Source: Stieleria maiorica (GTDB taxonomy: Bacteria > Planctomycetota > Planctomycetia > Pirellulales > Pirellulaceae). Taken from it: a stretch of 64,000 nucleotides of DNA. A program made the position numbers and the translations under genes. Positions 48,673 through 57,555 of this stretch are shown one piece after another. The stretch is from the NCBI RefSeq assembly GCF_008035925.1, contig NZ_CP036264.1, forward strand, positions 9,327,615 to 9,391,614. The letters run 5' to 3'. A model generated the notes under the pieces. That model did no database searches, was not told the DNA's origin, and saw only the letters and a list, made by a program, of their open reading frames with translations. How positions within the stretch are numbered: position 1 is the stretch's first letter; each line of letters opens with the position of its first letter.

Positions 48673-49809
48673 TTACTTCTTGGCACGCCGGTAAAACGGC
48701 AACTTGGTGCGGGTCGCGGGCGATCGTTTTCCGCGGATATCGATTTCGAATTCGGTTGCCTCGGCATGCTTGACATCGACCATCGCCATCGCGATCGGAT
48801 GTCCGAGCGTGGGGGAGGGGCCACCGCTGGTGATCTTGCCGACGACTTGCCCATGGGTCGACAGCACGTCGCATCCTTCGCGGGCCGGTCGGCGGCCTTC
48901 GGGCAGCAATCCGATGCGGACGCGGGCGGGGCCGGCGGATTTGACCGCCGAGATCGCATCGCGACCGATGAACTCTCGATCGTCCAGGTTGCAGGCGAAA
49001 CCTAAACCGGCGGAAATCGGGTCGACCGATTCGTCCAGTTCATGCCCGTATAGCGGCATCGCGGCTTCCATCCGCAACGTGTCGCGGGCACCCAGGCCGG
49101 CCGGAGCGAAACCGGCGTCGCGACCGGCCAGCAGAATGTTTTCCCAGATTCGCGTCGCTTCTTCGGCCCGCACGACCAATTCGAACCCGTCTTCGCCCGT
49201 GTATCCGGTGCGGCTGACGATGGCCGGTTTGGAAAACTGGTCGGTGATCCGCGCCTGGTAGTATTTCAGCCGACTGGGGTCGAACGAGAACAGTTTCTTG
49301 CACGTCTCCATCGCCAGCGGCCCCTGGACCGCGATCATCGCCGTCAGCTCGGTGCGATCGGAAAACGTGACCTTGGGGAAATCGTCGAGGTGGGGTTTGA
49401 TCCACTCGACGATCTTCGCCCGGTTGGAGGCGTTGACGACCAGCAGGTGGTAACGTGATTCGCTGGGCGTTTTCAGGTGGGAAACCAGAACGTCGTCCAG
49501 AATGCCGCCTTCCTCGTTGCAAACCATGCCGTATCGCACGCCGCCGATCGGCAGGTCCGTCACACGCCGCGTCAGCAAGCGGTCCAACAGGTCTTCGCTG
49601 CCCTCGCCGTCGAATCGCAACCGCCCCATGTGCGAGACGTCAAACAGGGCTGCGGCGTTTCGGCAGGCCTGGTGTTCGCTGACGATCGATTCGTATTGAA
49701 TCGGCATTTCGTATCCGGCGAACGGGACCATCTTGGCCCCCGCCGATCGATGCCAGGCGTCGAGTGGAGTTTGCGCGTAGGTTTGGGATGAAGGATCGGC
49801 CTGACTCAT
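48673..49809 (-). CDS. gcvT: Glycine cleavage system T protein (aminomethyltransferase)
   Basis: 378 residues. Transfers the methylene group from the aminomethyl-lipoyl H protein to tetrahydrofolate, releasing ammonia (EC 2.1.2.10). Seen are MVPFAGYEMPIQY, ALFDVSHMGRLRFDG, the folate-binding core AMIAVQGPLAMETC and SRTGYTGEDGFELVVRAE. The C-terminal barrel domain ends TRTKLPFYRRAKK. Length is normal. It is the first gene of gcvT-gcvH-lipoyl transferase. I looked for a glycine riboswitch upstream and found no convincing one. Confidence 0.96.
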   Translation of the reverse strand: MSQADPSSQTYAQTPLDAWHRSAGAKMVPFAGYEMPIQYESIVSEHQACRNAAALFDVSHMGRLRFDGEGSEDLLDRLLTRRVTDLPIGGVRYGMVCNEEGGILDDVLVSHLKTPSESRYHLLVVNASNRAKIVEWIKPHLDDFPKVTFSDRTELTAMIAVQGPLAMETCKKLFSFDPSRLKYYQARITDQFSKPAIVSRTGYTGEDGFELVVRAEEATRIWENILLAGRDAGFAPAGLGARDTLRMEAAMPLYGHELDESVDPISAGLGFACNLDDREFIGRDAISAVKSAGPARVRIGLLPEGRRPAREGCDVLSTHGQVVGKITSGGPSPTLGHPIAMAMVDVKHAEATEFEIDIRGKRSPATRTKLPFYRRAKK

Positions 49810-49970
49810 GCGTCACTCGTAAAATGGGTGATGGCGTGGTCGCTCAGAAAGCGGGGCGAAGATGTCAATGATCGGTTGGGGCGCGAGGAACAACACGCCG
49901 AGAGAGCTCCCACGGCGTCCGCCCGGCCGAAAGTGTACCGAATAACGAACGACGTTCCAGGACGATCGAA

Positions 49971-50034
49971 AACGGGGACGGGGGTTTTATTTGGATTCGC
50001 TGTCTGATTGCGAAATAAGACCCCCGTCCCCGTT
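49971..50034 (-). terminator. Long perfect-arm hairpin after RNase R gene
   Basis: AACGGGGACGGGGG (from 49971) pairs with CCCCCGTCCCCGTT (ending 50034). The next stem section TTTTATTT / AAATAA adds a weak A-T part, and the loop is about 20 bases. It lies just past the RNase R stop codon (50072) and upstream of gcvT. It probably ends the RNase R transcript; the sequence also looks like a dispersed repeat. Confidence 0.65.
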
Positions 50035-50071
50035 TGGGGCTGTCGTCCCCTTTGCGGCCTGTTGATGTTGA

Positions 50072-52342
50072 TCAGCGTCGTTTGCGTTTGCCTTTTTGTC
50101 GGCGGTCCTTTTTGCGTTTGGCTTTGTGCGTCGACTTGCCGCGGTGGTTCGTGGCGGATTTCCCGCTGCGGGCGTTGGGGTTGCTCTTGCCGACCGAGTG
50201 GTTTTTGACCGGCTCGAGGAACAGCTCACGCTGGATCAGATCGACGCGGCTGATTTTGACCGTCAATTGATCACCCAGACGATAGCGGTGATGGGCCTTG
50301 AATCCGACCAGCATTTGGCCGCGGCGTTCGAATCGATACTGGTCCGATGGCAGCTGGTCCACGCTGACATAACCGTCGACGGGCAGCTTGATGCAACGGG
50401 CCAGAAAACCGTCGGCAAAGACCCGGCTGATGACGGCGGTCATGGTGTCACCGACGTGTTTCTTCAAGTAGTGCAGCAGCTTCAGTTCGGTCAATTCGCG
50501 TTCGGCTTGGGCCGCGTTGCGTTCCATGTCGCTGCAATGGTGCCCCAGTTTTAGCAACGCACCGACCGATTCGTCCGGAGTCTTTTCGCCGTCGCGAAGC
50601 CGATCGATCAGACGGTGCACTGTCAAATCCGGGTAGCGACGGATCGGACTGGTGAAGTGGCAGTAGTGCTGCATGTCGAGTGCGTAGTGGCCGTCGGTCT
50701 GAGGGCCATAGACGGCTTTGTTCATGCTCTTGAGCACCGCGAAATTGACGGCGTCTTCCAGCGGCGTGCCGGCCACACGGTCCAGGACGTGCTGGATTTC
50801 GAAACGGCTTTCGACCGAATCGATCCCCAGTCGCAGGTCGCGAACAAAGTGCGACAGTTGACGCAGCTTGCGTCGTTCCGGTGGCGGGTGGATGCGGTGC
50901 AGGAAGTTCAACCCGGCATCATCCAGCCAGGTCGCAACGGCCTGATTGGCCGCCAGCATGAACTCTTCGATCAATTGATGACTCTCGGTGTTCTCCGTTC
51001 GGTAGGCGCCTTTGACCTTACCGCTGCGATCGAGTTGCAATTTGACTTCGGGCATGTCCATCGAGATCGCGCCGCGTTTAAATCGTCGCTTGCGGATCGT
51101 CATCGCCAACGCGTGCATGTCGCCTAACATGTCGCAAATCGCATCGCCCCATTTCTCGCGATACTTGTCGGGGCTCTCCAAGAACTGGTCGACCAACTGA
51201 TAGTGCAACCGCATGTCACTGCGGATCACGCTGTTGTGAACTTCGGTGTGGATCACGGTGCCGTCGTCGGTCATTTCGATCTCGACCGATTTGGCCAAGC
51301 GGACCTTTTCCGGCTGAAGACTGGCCAAGTGATTGCTGATGATTTCGGGCACCATCGGGATCACGCGGTCGGGCAGATAAACACTCGTTGCCCGCTGACG
51401 AGCCTCCTGGTCCAGCTGGCCGCCGGGATGAATGAAGTAGCCGACGTCGGCGATGTGCACCCACAATCGCCAGCGGCCTTGGTCTTCACGAACCAGTGAA
51501 ATCGCGTCGTCAAAGTCACGCGCGTCATAGGGGTCGATCGTCAGCGTCAGATGTCCGGTCAGATCCAGCCGATCGGCCGGCGGATTGTCTTCGTCGAATT
51601 CATCGGCACGCTGCCTCGCTTCGGCGATCACCGCTTCGGGGAACTCATCGGGCAAACCGAATTGCCGCATGATGGTCAGCGTGTCGATTCCGGGGTTGTT
51701 GGTGCTGCCGAGTCGTTCCAACAGGACCGCTTCGCCGCCCTTGCCGTTTTCGCCCGGGAACGTCACCACTTCGACGAACACTTTGTCGTCTTTCTCGATC
51801 GGCAAGCCTTGGATGTCGCCGATAAAGACCGGGGCGTCGTGCGGGGTGCCGTCCAAGTAGACCGCCGGGCGGCCGTTGACCGGGGTGAACGTGCCGGTGA
51901 ATTGGCGCCGCGATCGCTCGATGATTCGGCACACGCTGCCTTCGCTTCCGCCGCGACGACTCGGCCGAACCTTGACTTCGACCAGGTCGCCTTCGAACGC
52001 CCCGCCGGTCTGTCCCGGCGGGATGAACAGGTCTTCGCTGACCGCTCCGTCACCGGAGTCCCCGGGGCGGACGAATCCGAATTGGCCGCCAGCGGCCATC
52101 CGAAATACGCCGCGAATGCGGTCCAGGGGGCCGCCGATGGCCCCCGTGCTGATCACCAGGTGGTTGGACGCATAAATCAACCGGCCTTCTAAGACGAGTT
52201 GTTTGATCGTTCGCCGCAGTTCCCGGTAATCATCCGGACCGAGGTTCAAAATGGCGGCGATCTGTTTGGGTTTGCTCGGCCGGTATTCCGCCGAAACGAC
52301 CAACCGCATCACGCGGTCGGCAAGGTCTTGTGAGATTTCCAT
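50072..52342 (-). CDS. rnr: Ribonuclease R (3'-5' exoribonuclease)
   Basis: 756 residues. Degrades structured RNA 3' to 5'. An N-terminal helix-turn-helix segment (KPKQIAAILNLGPDDYRELR) and cold-shock-type domains (about 70-210) precede the RNB catalytic core, with TIDPYDARDFDDAISL giving the four metal-binding Asp residues and HPGGQLDQEARQRATSVYLP downstream. HYCHFTSPIRRYPDLTVHRL is the other family block. A C-terminal S1 domain (VGDTMTAVISRVFADGFLAR, then YRLGDQLTVKISRVD) is followed by a Lys/Arg-rich tail of about 45 residues. A GGCCTGTTGATG fragment of the repeat family touches the stop codon. Confidence 0.95.
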   Translation of the reverse strand: MEISQDLADRVMRLVVSAEYRPSKPKQIAAILNLGPDDYRELRRTIKQLVLEGRLIYASNHLVISTGAIGGPLDRIRGVFRMAAGGQFGFVRPGDSGDGAVSEDLFIPPGQTGGAFEGDLVEVKVRPSRRGGSEGSVCRIIERSRRQFTGTFTPVNGRPAVYLDGTPHDAPVFIGDIQGLPIEKDDKVFVEVVTFPGENGKGGEAVLLERLGSTNNPGIDTLTIMRQFGLPDEFPEAVIAEARQRADEFDEDNPPADRLDLTGHLTLTIDPYDARDFDDAISLVREDQGRWRLWVHIADVGYFIHPGGQLDQEARQRATSVYLPDRVIPMVPEIISNHLASLQPEKVRLAKSVEIEMTDDGTVIHTEVHNSVIRSDMRLHYQLVDQFLESPDKYREKWGDAICDMLGDMHALAMTIRKRRFKRGAISMDMPEVKLQLDRSGKVKGAYRTENTESHQLIEEFMLAANQAVATWLDDAGLNFLHRIHPPPERRKLRQLSHFVRDLRLGIDSVESRFEIQHVLDRVAGTPLEDAVNFAVLKSMNKAVYGPQTDGHYALDMQHYCHFTSPIRRYPDLTVHRLIDRLRDGEKTPDESVGALLKLGHHCSDMERNAAQAERELTELKLLHYLKKHVGDTMTAVISRVFADGFLARCIKLPVDGYVSVDQLPSDQYRFERRGQMLVGFKAHHRYRLGDQLTVKISRVDLIQRELFLEPVKNHSVGKSNPNARSGKSATNHRGKSTHKAKRKKDRRQKGKRKRR

Positions 52343-52507
52343 ATCGTGAAGGTAACGGGGATGGATTTAAGTTCCAAGTTGTGGGTTCTGAATTCACCTT
52401 CCTGGCGGCAGTGCGAACGATGCAACAAAACGGCATCCAAGGATCCGGTTGCCGTCAGCGAATTCTGGCCCTTGAATCGCAACTCTCAGAAACCAGGACC
52501 GGGAATG

Positions 52508-53935
52508 CTATCTCCGCAGTGTGACCCATTTCCAGGTCGTGAAGTCTTCGATCCCGGTTTCCATGCCTTCGCGGCCGAAGCCGGCGGGGCCGTCGCCTCC
52601 GAAGGGGACCTCGGGTTCCTGCTGGATCGTCATGTCATTGACGTGAACCATCGCTGTGTCCAGCGAGTCGGCGAAGATCATCGCCGCATCAAGATCGTTG
52701 GTGAAGACGGCGGCTGAGAGCATGCCGGGGGAGGCATTGGCGAGTTCCAATGCGTGATGGCGATCGTTTGCGGTTTCGACCGAGACGACCGGCCCGAAGG
52801 TTTCTTCGCGAAACAGCTTCATGGCAGACGTGACACCGGAAACGATGGTGGGGTTCACTCGATTTCCGGTCCAGCTGTTTCCGCACAAGATTCTTGCCCC
52901 GCCATCGACGGCGTCTGCCAAATGGTCACGGATTCGCTGCCGCGCTTTGGCACTGATGATCGGACCGATCATGGTCGTCGGATCGGTCAGATCGCCCCTC
53001 CCCAGCGCCTGTGCCGCGGCGACGAACCGCGCGGTGAACGCATCGGCCAGCGACTGGTCGACGATCACGCGGCTGGACGCCATGCAGATCTGACCTTGAT
53101 AGATGAACCCACCACGAACGGCCGCGCCGACCGCTGCATCCAGGTCCGCATCGGCGAGCACGATCAGGGGATTCTTGCCACCGAGTTCCAGCGTCGCCCG
53201 TTTTCCGAGACTGCCGCACAGCGATTGCACGTGCCGTCCGACCGCCGCCGATCCGGTGAAGCTGACCGCACGGATCGGCGCCGCGCTGACCAAGTCGTCG
53301 CCGATCTCCGCCCCCCGTCCCTGCACCACGTTCAATGCTCCCGCAGGCAATCCCGCGTCGTGGTACAACCGCGCGATCGCGTCGGCGATCTGGGGAGTCT
53401 GTTCCGAGGGAAGCCAGACGACGGTGTTGCCGGTGGCCAGCGGCATGCTGCTGTGTTTGATGCCCTTGACCAGCGGGACGTTGAACGGCGTGATGCTGGC
53501 GACCACACCGATCGGCTTGCGAAACCCCAGACTCCAACGCCCCGGCACGTCGCTCTTGTAGGTCCGTCCGGTCATCCGCCGGGCCATCGCCGCGTTCGCC
53601 TTTAGCACCCGCGTCGCGATCCCGATTTCCATCATGGCTTTTGCGACGGGCGATCCGATTTCACGAATCAGCAGGTCGCGAAACTCCGCCGATCGCTGCT
53701 GCAGCAGTTCTGCCGCACGCAGCAAAATGGATTCCCGCTGTGACGGGCTGGTTTCTCGAAAGGCTGCAAAGGCCGCGGCAGCCGAATCGACGGCAAGTGC
53801 CACATCGCGGGCATCACCGCGGGCGGCCCGGGCGATCACCGAGTCGTCTTCGGGGTCGAGCGACTGGAACGTGCGGTCGGATTGCGAGGCGTGGTGCGTG
53901 CCTCCGATCCAGTGATCGATGGTGGGTTGGTTCAA
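52508..53935 (-). CDS. NAD(P)-dependent aldehyde dehydrogenase
   Basis: About 475 residues. Oxidises an aldehyde to the acid. Conserved blocks (numbered from the TTG start): ITPFNVP, catalytic Glu250 in LELGGKNP, catalytic Cys284 in YQGQICMASSR, and ETFGPVVSVE near the end. The C-terminus FGREGMETGIEDFTTWKW resembles vanillin/salicylaldehyde dehydrogenases. The usual KPSE cofactor segment reads WLPSE, so Lys is replaced by Leu; cofactor preference may differ. I chose TTG at 53935 because it overlaps the methyltransferase stop codon by four bases; an ATG at 53974 would overlap 43 bases. It is the last gene of the glycosyltransferase operon. The substrate is unknown. Confidence 0.88.
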   Translation of the reverse strand: MNQPTIDHWIGGTHHASQSDRTFQSLDPEDDSVIARAARGDARDVALAVDSAAAAFAAFRETSPSQRESILLRAAELLQQRSAEFRDLLIREIGSPVAKAMMEIGIATRVLKANAAMARRMTGRTYKSDVPGRWSLGFRKPIGVVASITPFNVPLVKGIKHSSMPLATGNTVVWLPSEQTPQIADAIARLYHDAGLPAGALNVVQGRGAEIGDDLVSAAPIRAVSFTGSAAVGRHVQSLCGSLGKRATLELGGKNPLIVLADADLDAAVGAAVRGGFIYQGQICMASSRVIVDQSLADAFTARFVAAAQALGRGDLTDPTTMIGPIISAKARQRIRDHLADAVDGGARILCGNSWTGNRVNPTIVSGVTSAMKLFREETFGPVVSVETANDRHHALELANASPGMLSAAVFTNDLDAAMIFADSLDTAMVHVNDMTIQQEPEVPFGGDGPAGFGREGMETGIEDFTTWKWVTLRR

Positions 53936-54636
53936 GGTTTTCTCGGTGATCCGATGGCGGCAAGTTTTCCCCAAGACGTCGTCCAGGATCGGATGTCAAA
54001 GTGTCGGTCAAACGTCTCGCGGATCACTTCGGGCATCCCCAGCCACTGATCATAAGTCACACGTTCCCGCTCTGTCATGACCGCCAATGCGTCCCCTTTG
54101 GCGTACAGCTTTCGCACGATGGATCGATCGGTGACGGCGTGGGCAAAGACCAAAAACGGTGTCCTCCACGGTTCGATGACGTAAAACGTGCCGGTGGGTT
54201 TCAGGATGCGGCGGACTCCGGCGAGCGAGCCGTCCAGATCGGTCGGCATGTCCGGCAGATGATGCAGGCCGCCTTGAACGATCACGACATCGTAGGCGTC
54301 GCTTTCCAGCGGCAGATCCACGCAATCGGCCAGATGAAGTTGTGCCGGCCCGTGATACTCCTCCAGCAGACTGTCGCTCAGATCGACGCCTTCGAGATTG
54401 TTGAACCCCATCTGCTCCAGGGCGACCAGTCCGTTGCCTCGGCCGCAGAAGATTTCCACGATCCGGCTGTTGCGATCAAGCGATTCGAAACCGAACCGCC
54501 GCAGCCGGGCAATGAATTTTGTGATCTCTTGCTCCGGAGTCTCAAACCGCTTGTACGCGGCTTCCCAAACCGGGTCGCAACACAGTTGTCCCGCGGCGAC
54601 GTGACGGATGATGGGCGGTTGCACCGGGGCATTCAT
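53932..54636 (-). CDS. Class I SAM-dependent methyltransferase
   Basis: 234 residues. Motif I is IVEIFCGRGNGL (59-70), the acidic residue of motif II is in GVDLSDS, and a HLADCVDLPLES segment and VIVQGGLHHLPDM follow, all typical of small-molecule methyltransferases (UbiE/MenG-like fold). The end reads TTSWGKLAAIGSPRK. The ATG at 54636 has a strong AGGAGG and overlaps the glycosyltransferase stop (ATGA). It lies between a GT2 enzyme and an aldehyde dehydrogenase, so it may methylate a sugar or lipid product of that operon. A longer frame upstream is only a shadow of the GT2 gene. Confidence 0.88.
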   Translation of the reverse strand: MNAPVQPPIIRHVAAGQLCCDPVWEAAYKRFETPEQEITKFIARLRRFGFESLDRNSRIVEIFCGRGNGLVALEQMGFNNLEGVDLSDSLLEEYHGPAQLHLADCVDLPLESDAYDVVIVQGGLHHLPDMPTDLDGSLAGVRRILKPTGTFYVIEPWRTPFLVFAHAVTDRSIVRKLYAKGDALAVMTERERVTYDQWLGMPEVIRETFDRHFDIRSWTTSWGKLAAIGSPRKP

Positions 54637-55904
54637 GGCGAAACCTCCTGTGACCGGTGGGCGGGCATCGGGGCGCCATCGGGCATCGTCACGACGGGGC
54701 GGTCGAGTCGCCGCGAACGTTGCATCATCAACACACCGCTCATCAGCGATGCCATCGCCGTCTGGAATCCGATCGCCACCAGCGTGACACCGGGCACGAC
54801 CCATCGCATCGTCTGTGGGTAGTCGAGTGCTCCGAAATCTTGTTGCGACCATCGCCAAACCACCGCGCCGATCATCGCCGCCCCGAGGACTCCGGCGGCG
54901 ATGCCGAACGCCAATCCGCGTTCGACGGTGACATGTTCCAGTTTCTCGTGCGGCGGCATCATGCCTTCCCGGCCGGTGAAAATCCTGGCCAGCGTCGCCA
55001 ACAACACGCACTGCCATCCCATCAACACGAACAAACTGGCGACCAACAGCGTGTGCACGTCCAACGCCGCGCCGAACACCTTCACTTGGGGAAGCGCCAA
55101 TGCGTAGCCGACCAATCCGATCCCCAGCAAAACTAACCCGGGACGAAAGAAGGTCCAGTTGGGGCTGAAGGCCAAAAACAATCGCAGTGTCCGCCAGCCG
55201 TCGCGAAACGTCCGCAGGTGTGGCGGGTGTGCTTGGCGGCCGTCGGGATGCAGCGTGATCGGAACCTGACTCCATGACGTGCCATGGGAATCCCGGTGCA
55301 GCCCGCTCTTGATGATCATTTCCGTCGCAAATTCCATCCCCGGCGAACGCAGGTCCAATTGGTCATAGTGTTTGCGTGTGAAACCTCGCATCCCGCAATA
55401 GATGTCATTGATCGGGATGCGAAACATCAGTCGGACGAGCCAGCTGAGTACGGGATTGCCGAACCAGCGGTGCAAAAACGGCATCGCCCCGGGCAGGACC
55501 CTCCCGCCGCCCCGGGGCAGACGGCAGCCCTGGACCAGGTCGTGTCCCTCGCGCAACGAGTCGACGAACTTGGGTATCTCCAAAAAGTCATAGCTGTCGT
55601 CGGCGTCGCCCATCAGCACATATGTGCCACGGCTGGCTTCGATGCCGTGCATCAATGCCGCACCATAGCCTCGCTGCGGGACGTCGACGACGCGTGCACC
55701 TTGCCCGAGTGCCAAGTCCTGTGACCCGTCGGTGCTGCCGTTGTCGGCGACGACCACCTCACCGACGATCCCCGCTTCGGTCATCGCCCGGACAGCTTTC
55801 TCGACACAGATCGCCACCGTATCGGCTTCATTCAAACACGGCATGACAACCGACAACTCAATCGGTCCGGATGCATCCGAACCGTTCACCTTTGGACTGC
55901 TCAT
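54633..55904 (-). CDS. GT2 glycosyltransferase with C-terminal membrane domain (polyprenyl-phosphate sugar type)
   Basis: 423 residues. The GT-A catalytic domain (about 15-240) shows SVVMPCLNEADTV, ADNGSTDGS, QRGYGAALMHGIEAS and GDADDSYDF (the DxD site), then IYCGMRGFTRKHY, a pattern of dolichyl/undecaprenyl-phosphate glycosyltransferases. At least four hydrophobic helices follow in 250-390 (for example LVLLGIGLVGYALALP, TLLVASLFVLMGWQCVLLA). It likely charges a lipid carrier with a sugar at the membrane. It overlaps both neighbours by four bases, so it is translationally coupled. It probably supplies the donor used by the upstream ArnT/GT39-like protein. Confidence 0.9.
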   Translation of the reverse strand: MSSPKVNGSDASGPIELSVVMPCLNEADTVAICVEKAVRAMTEAGIVGEVVVADNGSTDGSQDLALGQGARVVDVPQRGYGAALMHGIEASRGTYVLMGDADDSYDFLEIPKFVDSLREGHDLVQGCRLPRGGGRVLPGAMPFLHRWFGNPVLSWLVRLMFRIPINDIYCGMRGFTRKHYDQLDLRSPGMEFATEMIIKSGLHRDSHGTSWSQVPITLHPDGRQAHPPHLRTFRDGWRTLRLFLAFSPNWTFFRPGLVLLGIGLVGYALALPQVKVFGAALDVHTLLVASLFVLMGWQCVLLATLARIFTGREGMMPPHEKLEHVTVERGLAFGIAAGVLGAAMIGAVVWRWSQQDFGALDYPQTMRWVVPGVTLVAIGFQTAMASLMSGVLMMQRSRRLDRPVVTMPDGAPMPAHRSQEVSP

Positions 55905-57391
55905 GCGGGCTCGGTCAATTCCTCGGGGGCGGCGTCATTGAGATTGGCGGCATTGATATCGGCGTTGGGGAACAGGAACGGGGCCATTGCCGACGCGATG
56001 GCCAGCAGCACGATCGGTTCGACGACCAATCGATAACGATACGCTGGGATTTCCAGCACCGCCGTGACGGTGCAAAAATAACCGGTGATCGCTGCCAGCC
56101 AAAGACCCGCCGCGCGTGTCGGTCGCCGCCACACCAGCAGCATCGTTGAGGCGATCGTGACAAACATCAGGAACGTGTTGCCCGCCAGCGAATTGCTCCA
56201 CCGATGGCGGAGGGCTGTAGCGACGGGCGCGACTTTAACGCCCCAGACCGTCTGTCTCGCAAACAGGTCTGCGGAGAGTTTTTCACGCGACCCTTCTCGC
56301 CCCGACTCAAGATCCGCCACCTGGTCCGGCAGTTCGGTTGCCCGTGTCCGCCAAAAGTTGACCCAGCGACGGAGGGTTTTTTTGCCAAAGGCGAGTGGTG
56401 ATGCAGCGATCGCATCGGCCGCCACCGCCTTCATTAGCCGGTCCCCCGAGGGGTCGTCCATCCCCGACGCCGCCAGTGCCTTGGAAACGGTCCAGGTCTC
56501 CCGCCAACGTCCGTCGGCGGAAAGTTGTTCCCACGCCTGATCTCCCAATTGCGATTTTAACTGTGCCGCAGCAGCCGATTCGGGCAGATCCAATCCGGCA
56601 CCGCTGCCGTCTTGAAAGGTGACGATCCAGATGTTGCGGCCCACGAATTCGGTCAACATCGCTTTGCCAAACAACGCCTGATTGCGGGCCAGCCAGGGAC
56701 TGACACAGCCCACCGTGACGATCCCCGCCAATGCAACGCTGATCCAGCCACGCCGACGACAGATCACGCTCGCCGACCGAGTCGGGATCCAGTACCAACA
56801 GGTGATCACGTAAATCAGATCGGCGATCCACACCAACATCGCCACCGGACGGGTCAGGATCGCCAATCCCAGCGTCAATCCGACGAACAACCCGCCCCAA
56901 ACCGAAGGCCGTCGGGTCAGCCGGGCGACCGACCACAGGTGCAGGACGAGCGAAAAGACGAACAGGGTTTCCGTCAGCACGGTCGCAACGTACACAACCG
57001 ACGAAAGCATCGGGATCGCCAAGATCACGACGATCCAAGCGGCCTGCCGTCGCCGCGACAGTTCCGCGGCCAGCGCCGCAATCAATCCGATCGTGGCGAT
57101 CCAAAGCAGACTTTGGAAGCAGACCAGTGCCGGCAGCGGATTGTCGAAAACAGCTCGGAACAACCCGATCAACCACGGATAGGCCGGCGTGCGATACGCG
57201 ATCGGACGCTGCATCATCAGCCAATCGCCCTCGGCGACCAACCCACCCAGTTCCCAGTAGCCCGCGGCGTCCAAGACCAGCGGGCTGGGCCCACGCAACA
57301 CAACACCCACGACCTTGGCGATCAAGAGGAAAACAAGCAGGGTGAACGCCAGTTTGCGCGGCAAAGACAATTTCGTCGAATCGGTCAACAA
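55901..57391 (-). CDS. GT39/ArnT-like integral-membrane glycosyltransferase
   Basis: About 496 residues if started at TTG 57391; a GTG at 57487 would add 32 residues that look unlike a membrane leader. Roughly ten to eleven hydrophobic helices are seen. After TM1 (FTLLVFLLIAKVVGVVL) the loop VLDAAGYWELGGLVAEGD has the acidic residue expected for polyprenyl-phosphate-sugar-dependent transferases, and RPIAYRTPAYPWLIGLFRA follows, typical of the family. A soluble loop near 265-340 and TM helices in the last 120 residues complete it. It is the first gene of the glycosyl operon and divergent from arsS. It would move a sugar from the lipid carrier to protein or lipid outside. Confidence 0.82.
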   Translation of the reverse strand: MLTDSTKLSLPRKLAFTLLVFLLIAKVVGVVLRGPSPLVLDAAGYWELGGLVAEGDWLMMQRPIAYRTPAYPWLIGLFRAVFDNPLPALVCFQSLLWIATIGLIAALAAELSRRRQAAWIVVILAIPMLSSVVYVATVLTETLFVFSLVLHLWSVARLTRRPSVWGGLFVGLTLGLAILTRPVAMLVWIADLIYVITCWYWIPTRSASVICRRRGWISVALAGIVTVGCVSPWLARNQALFGKAMLTEFVGRNIWIVTFQDGSGAGLDLPESAAAAQLKSQLGDQAWEQLSADGRWRETWTVSKALAASGMDDPSGDRLMKAVAADAIAASPLAFGKKTLRRWVNFWRTRATELPDQVADLESGREGSREKLSADLFARQTVWGVKVAPVATALRHRWSNSLAGNTFLMFVTIASTMLLVWRRPTRAAGLWLAAITGYFCTVTAVLEIPAYRYRLVVEPIVLLAIASAMAPFLFPNADINAANLNDAAPEELTEPA

Positions 57392-57555
57392 TGGAGGGGC
57401 GAGGTGCGTTTGGCGAATGCTACGCCGCGGGGGCCGGGAATGTTCTCTCCCGTGATCGGCCGCAAAACCTCCCTGGCGGTTGCACACGCGGCGTGAACAT
57501 TATCTTATCCTTGAAACTCTCTCCCTCGTCCGTTGCTCCCAAGTTTGCTGCGTCT

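Noticed and set aside
49810-49970. Glycine riboswitch upstream of gcvT
   Set aside because: The conserved aptamer core was not found in the 160 bases before the gcvT start.
53932-55275. 447-codon frame as one methyltransferase fusion
   Set aside because: Its first half is the out-of-frame shadow of the GT2 gene; the true start at 54636 has AGGAGG and a four-base overlap.
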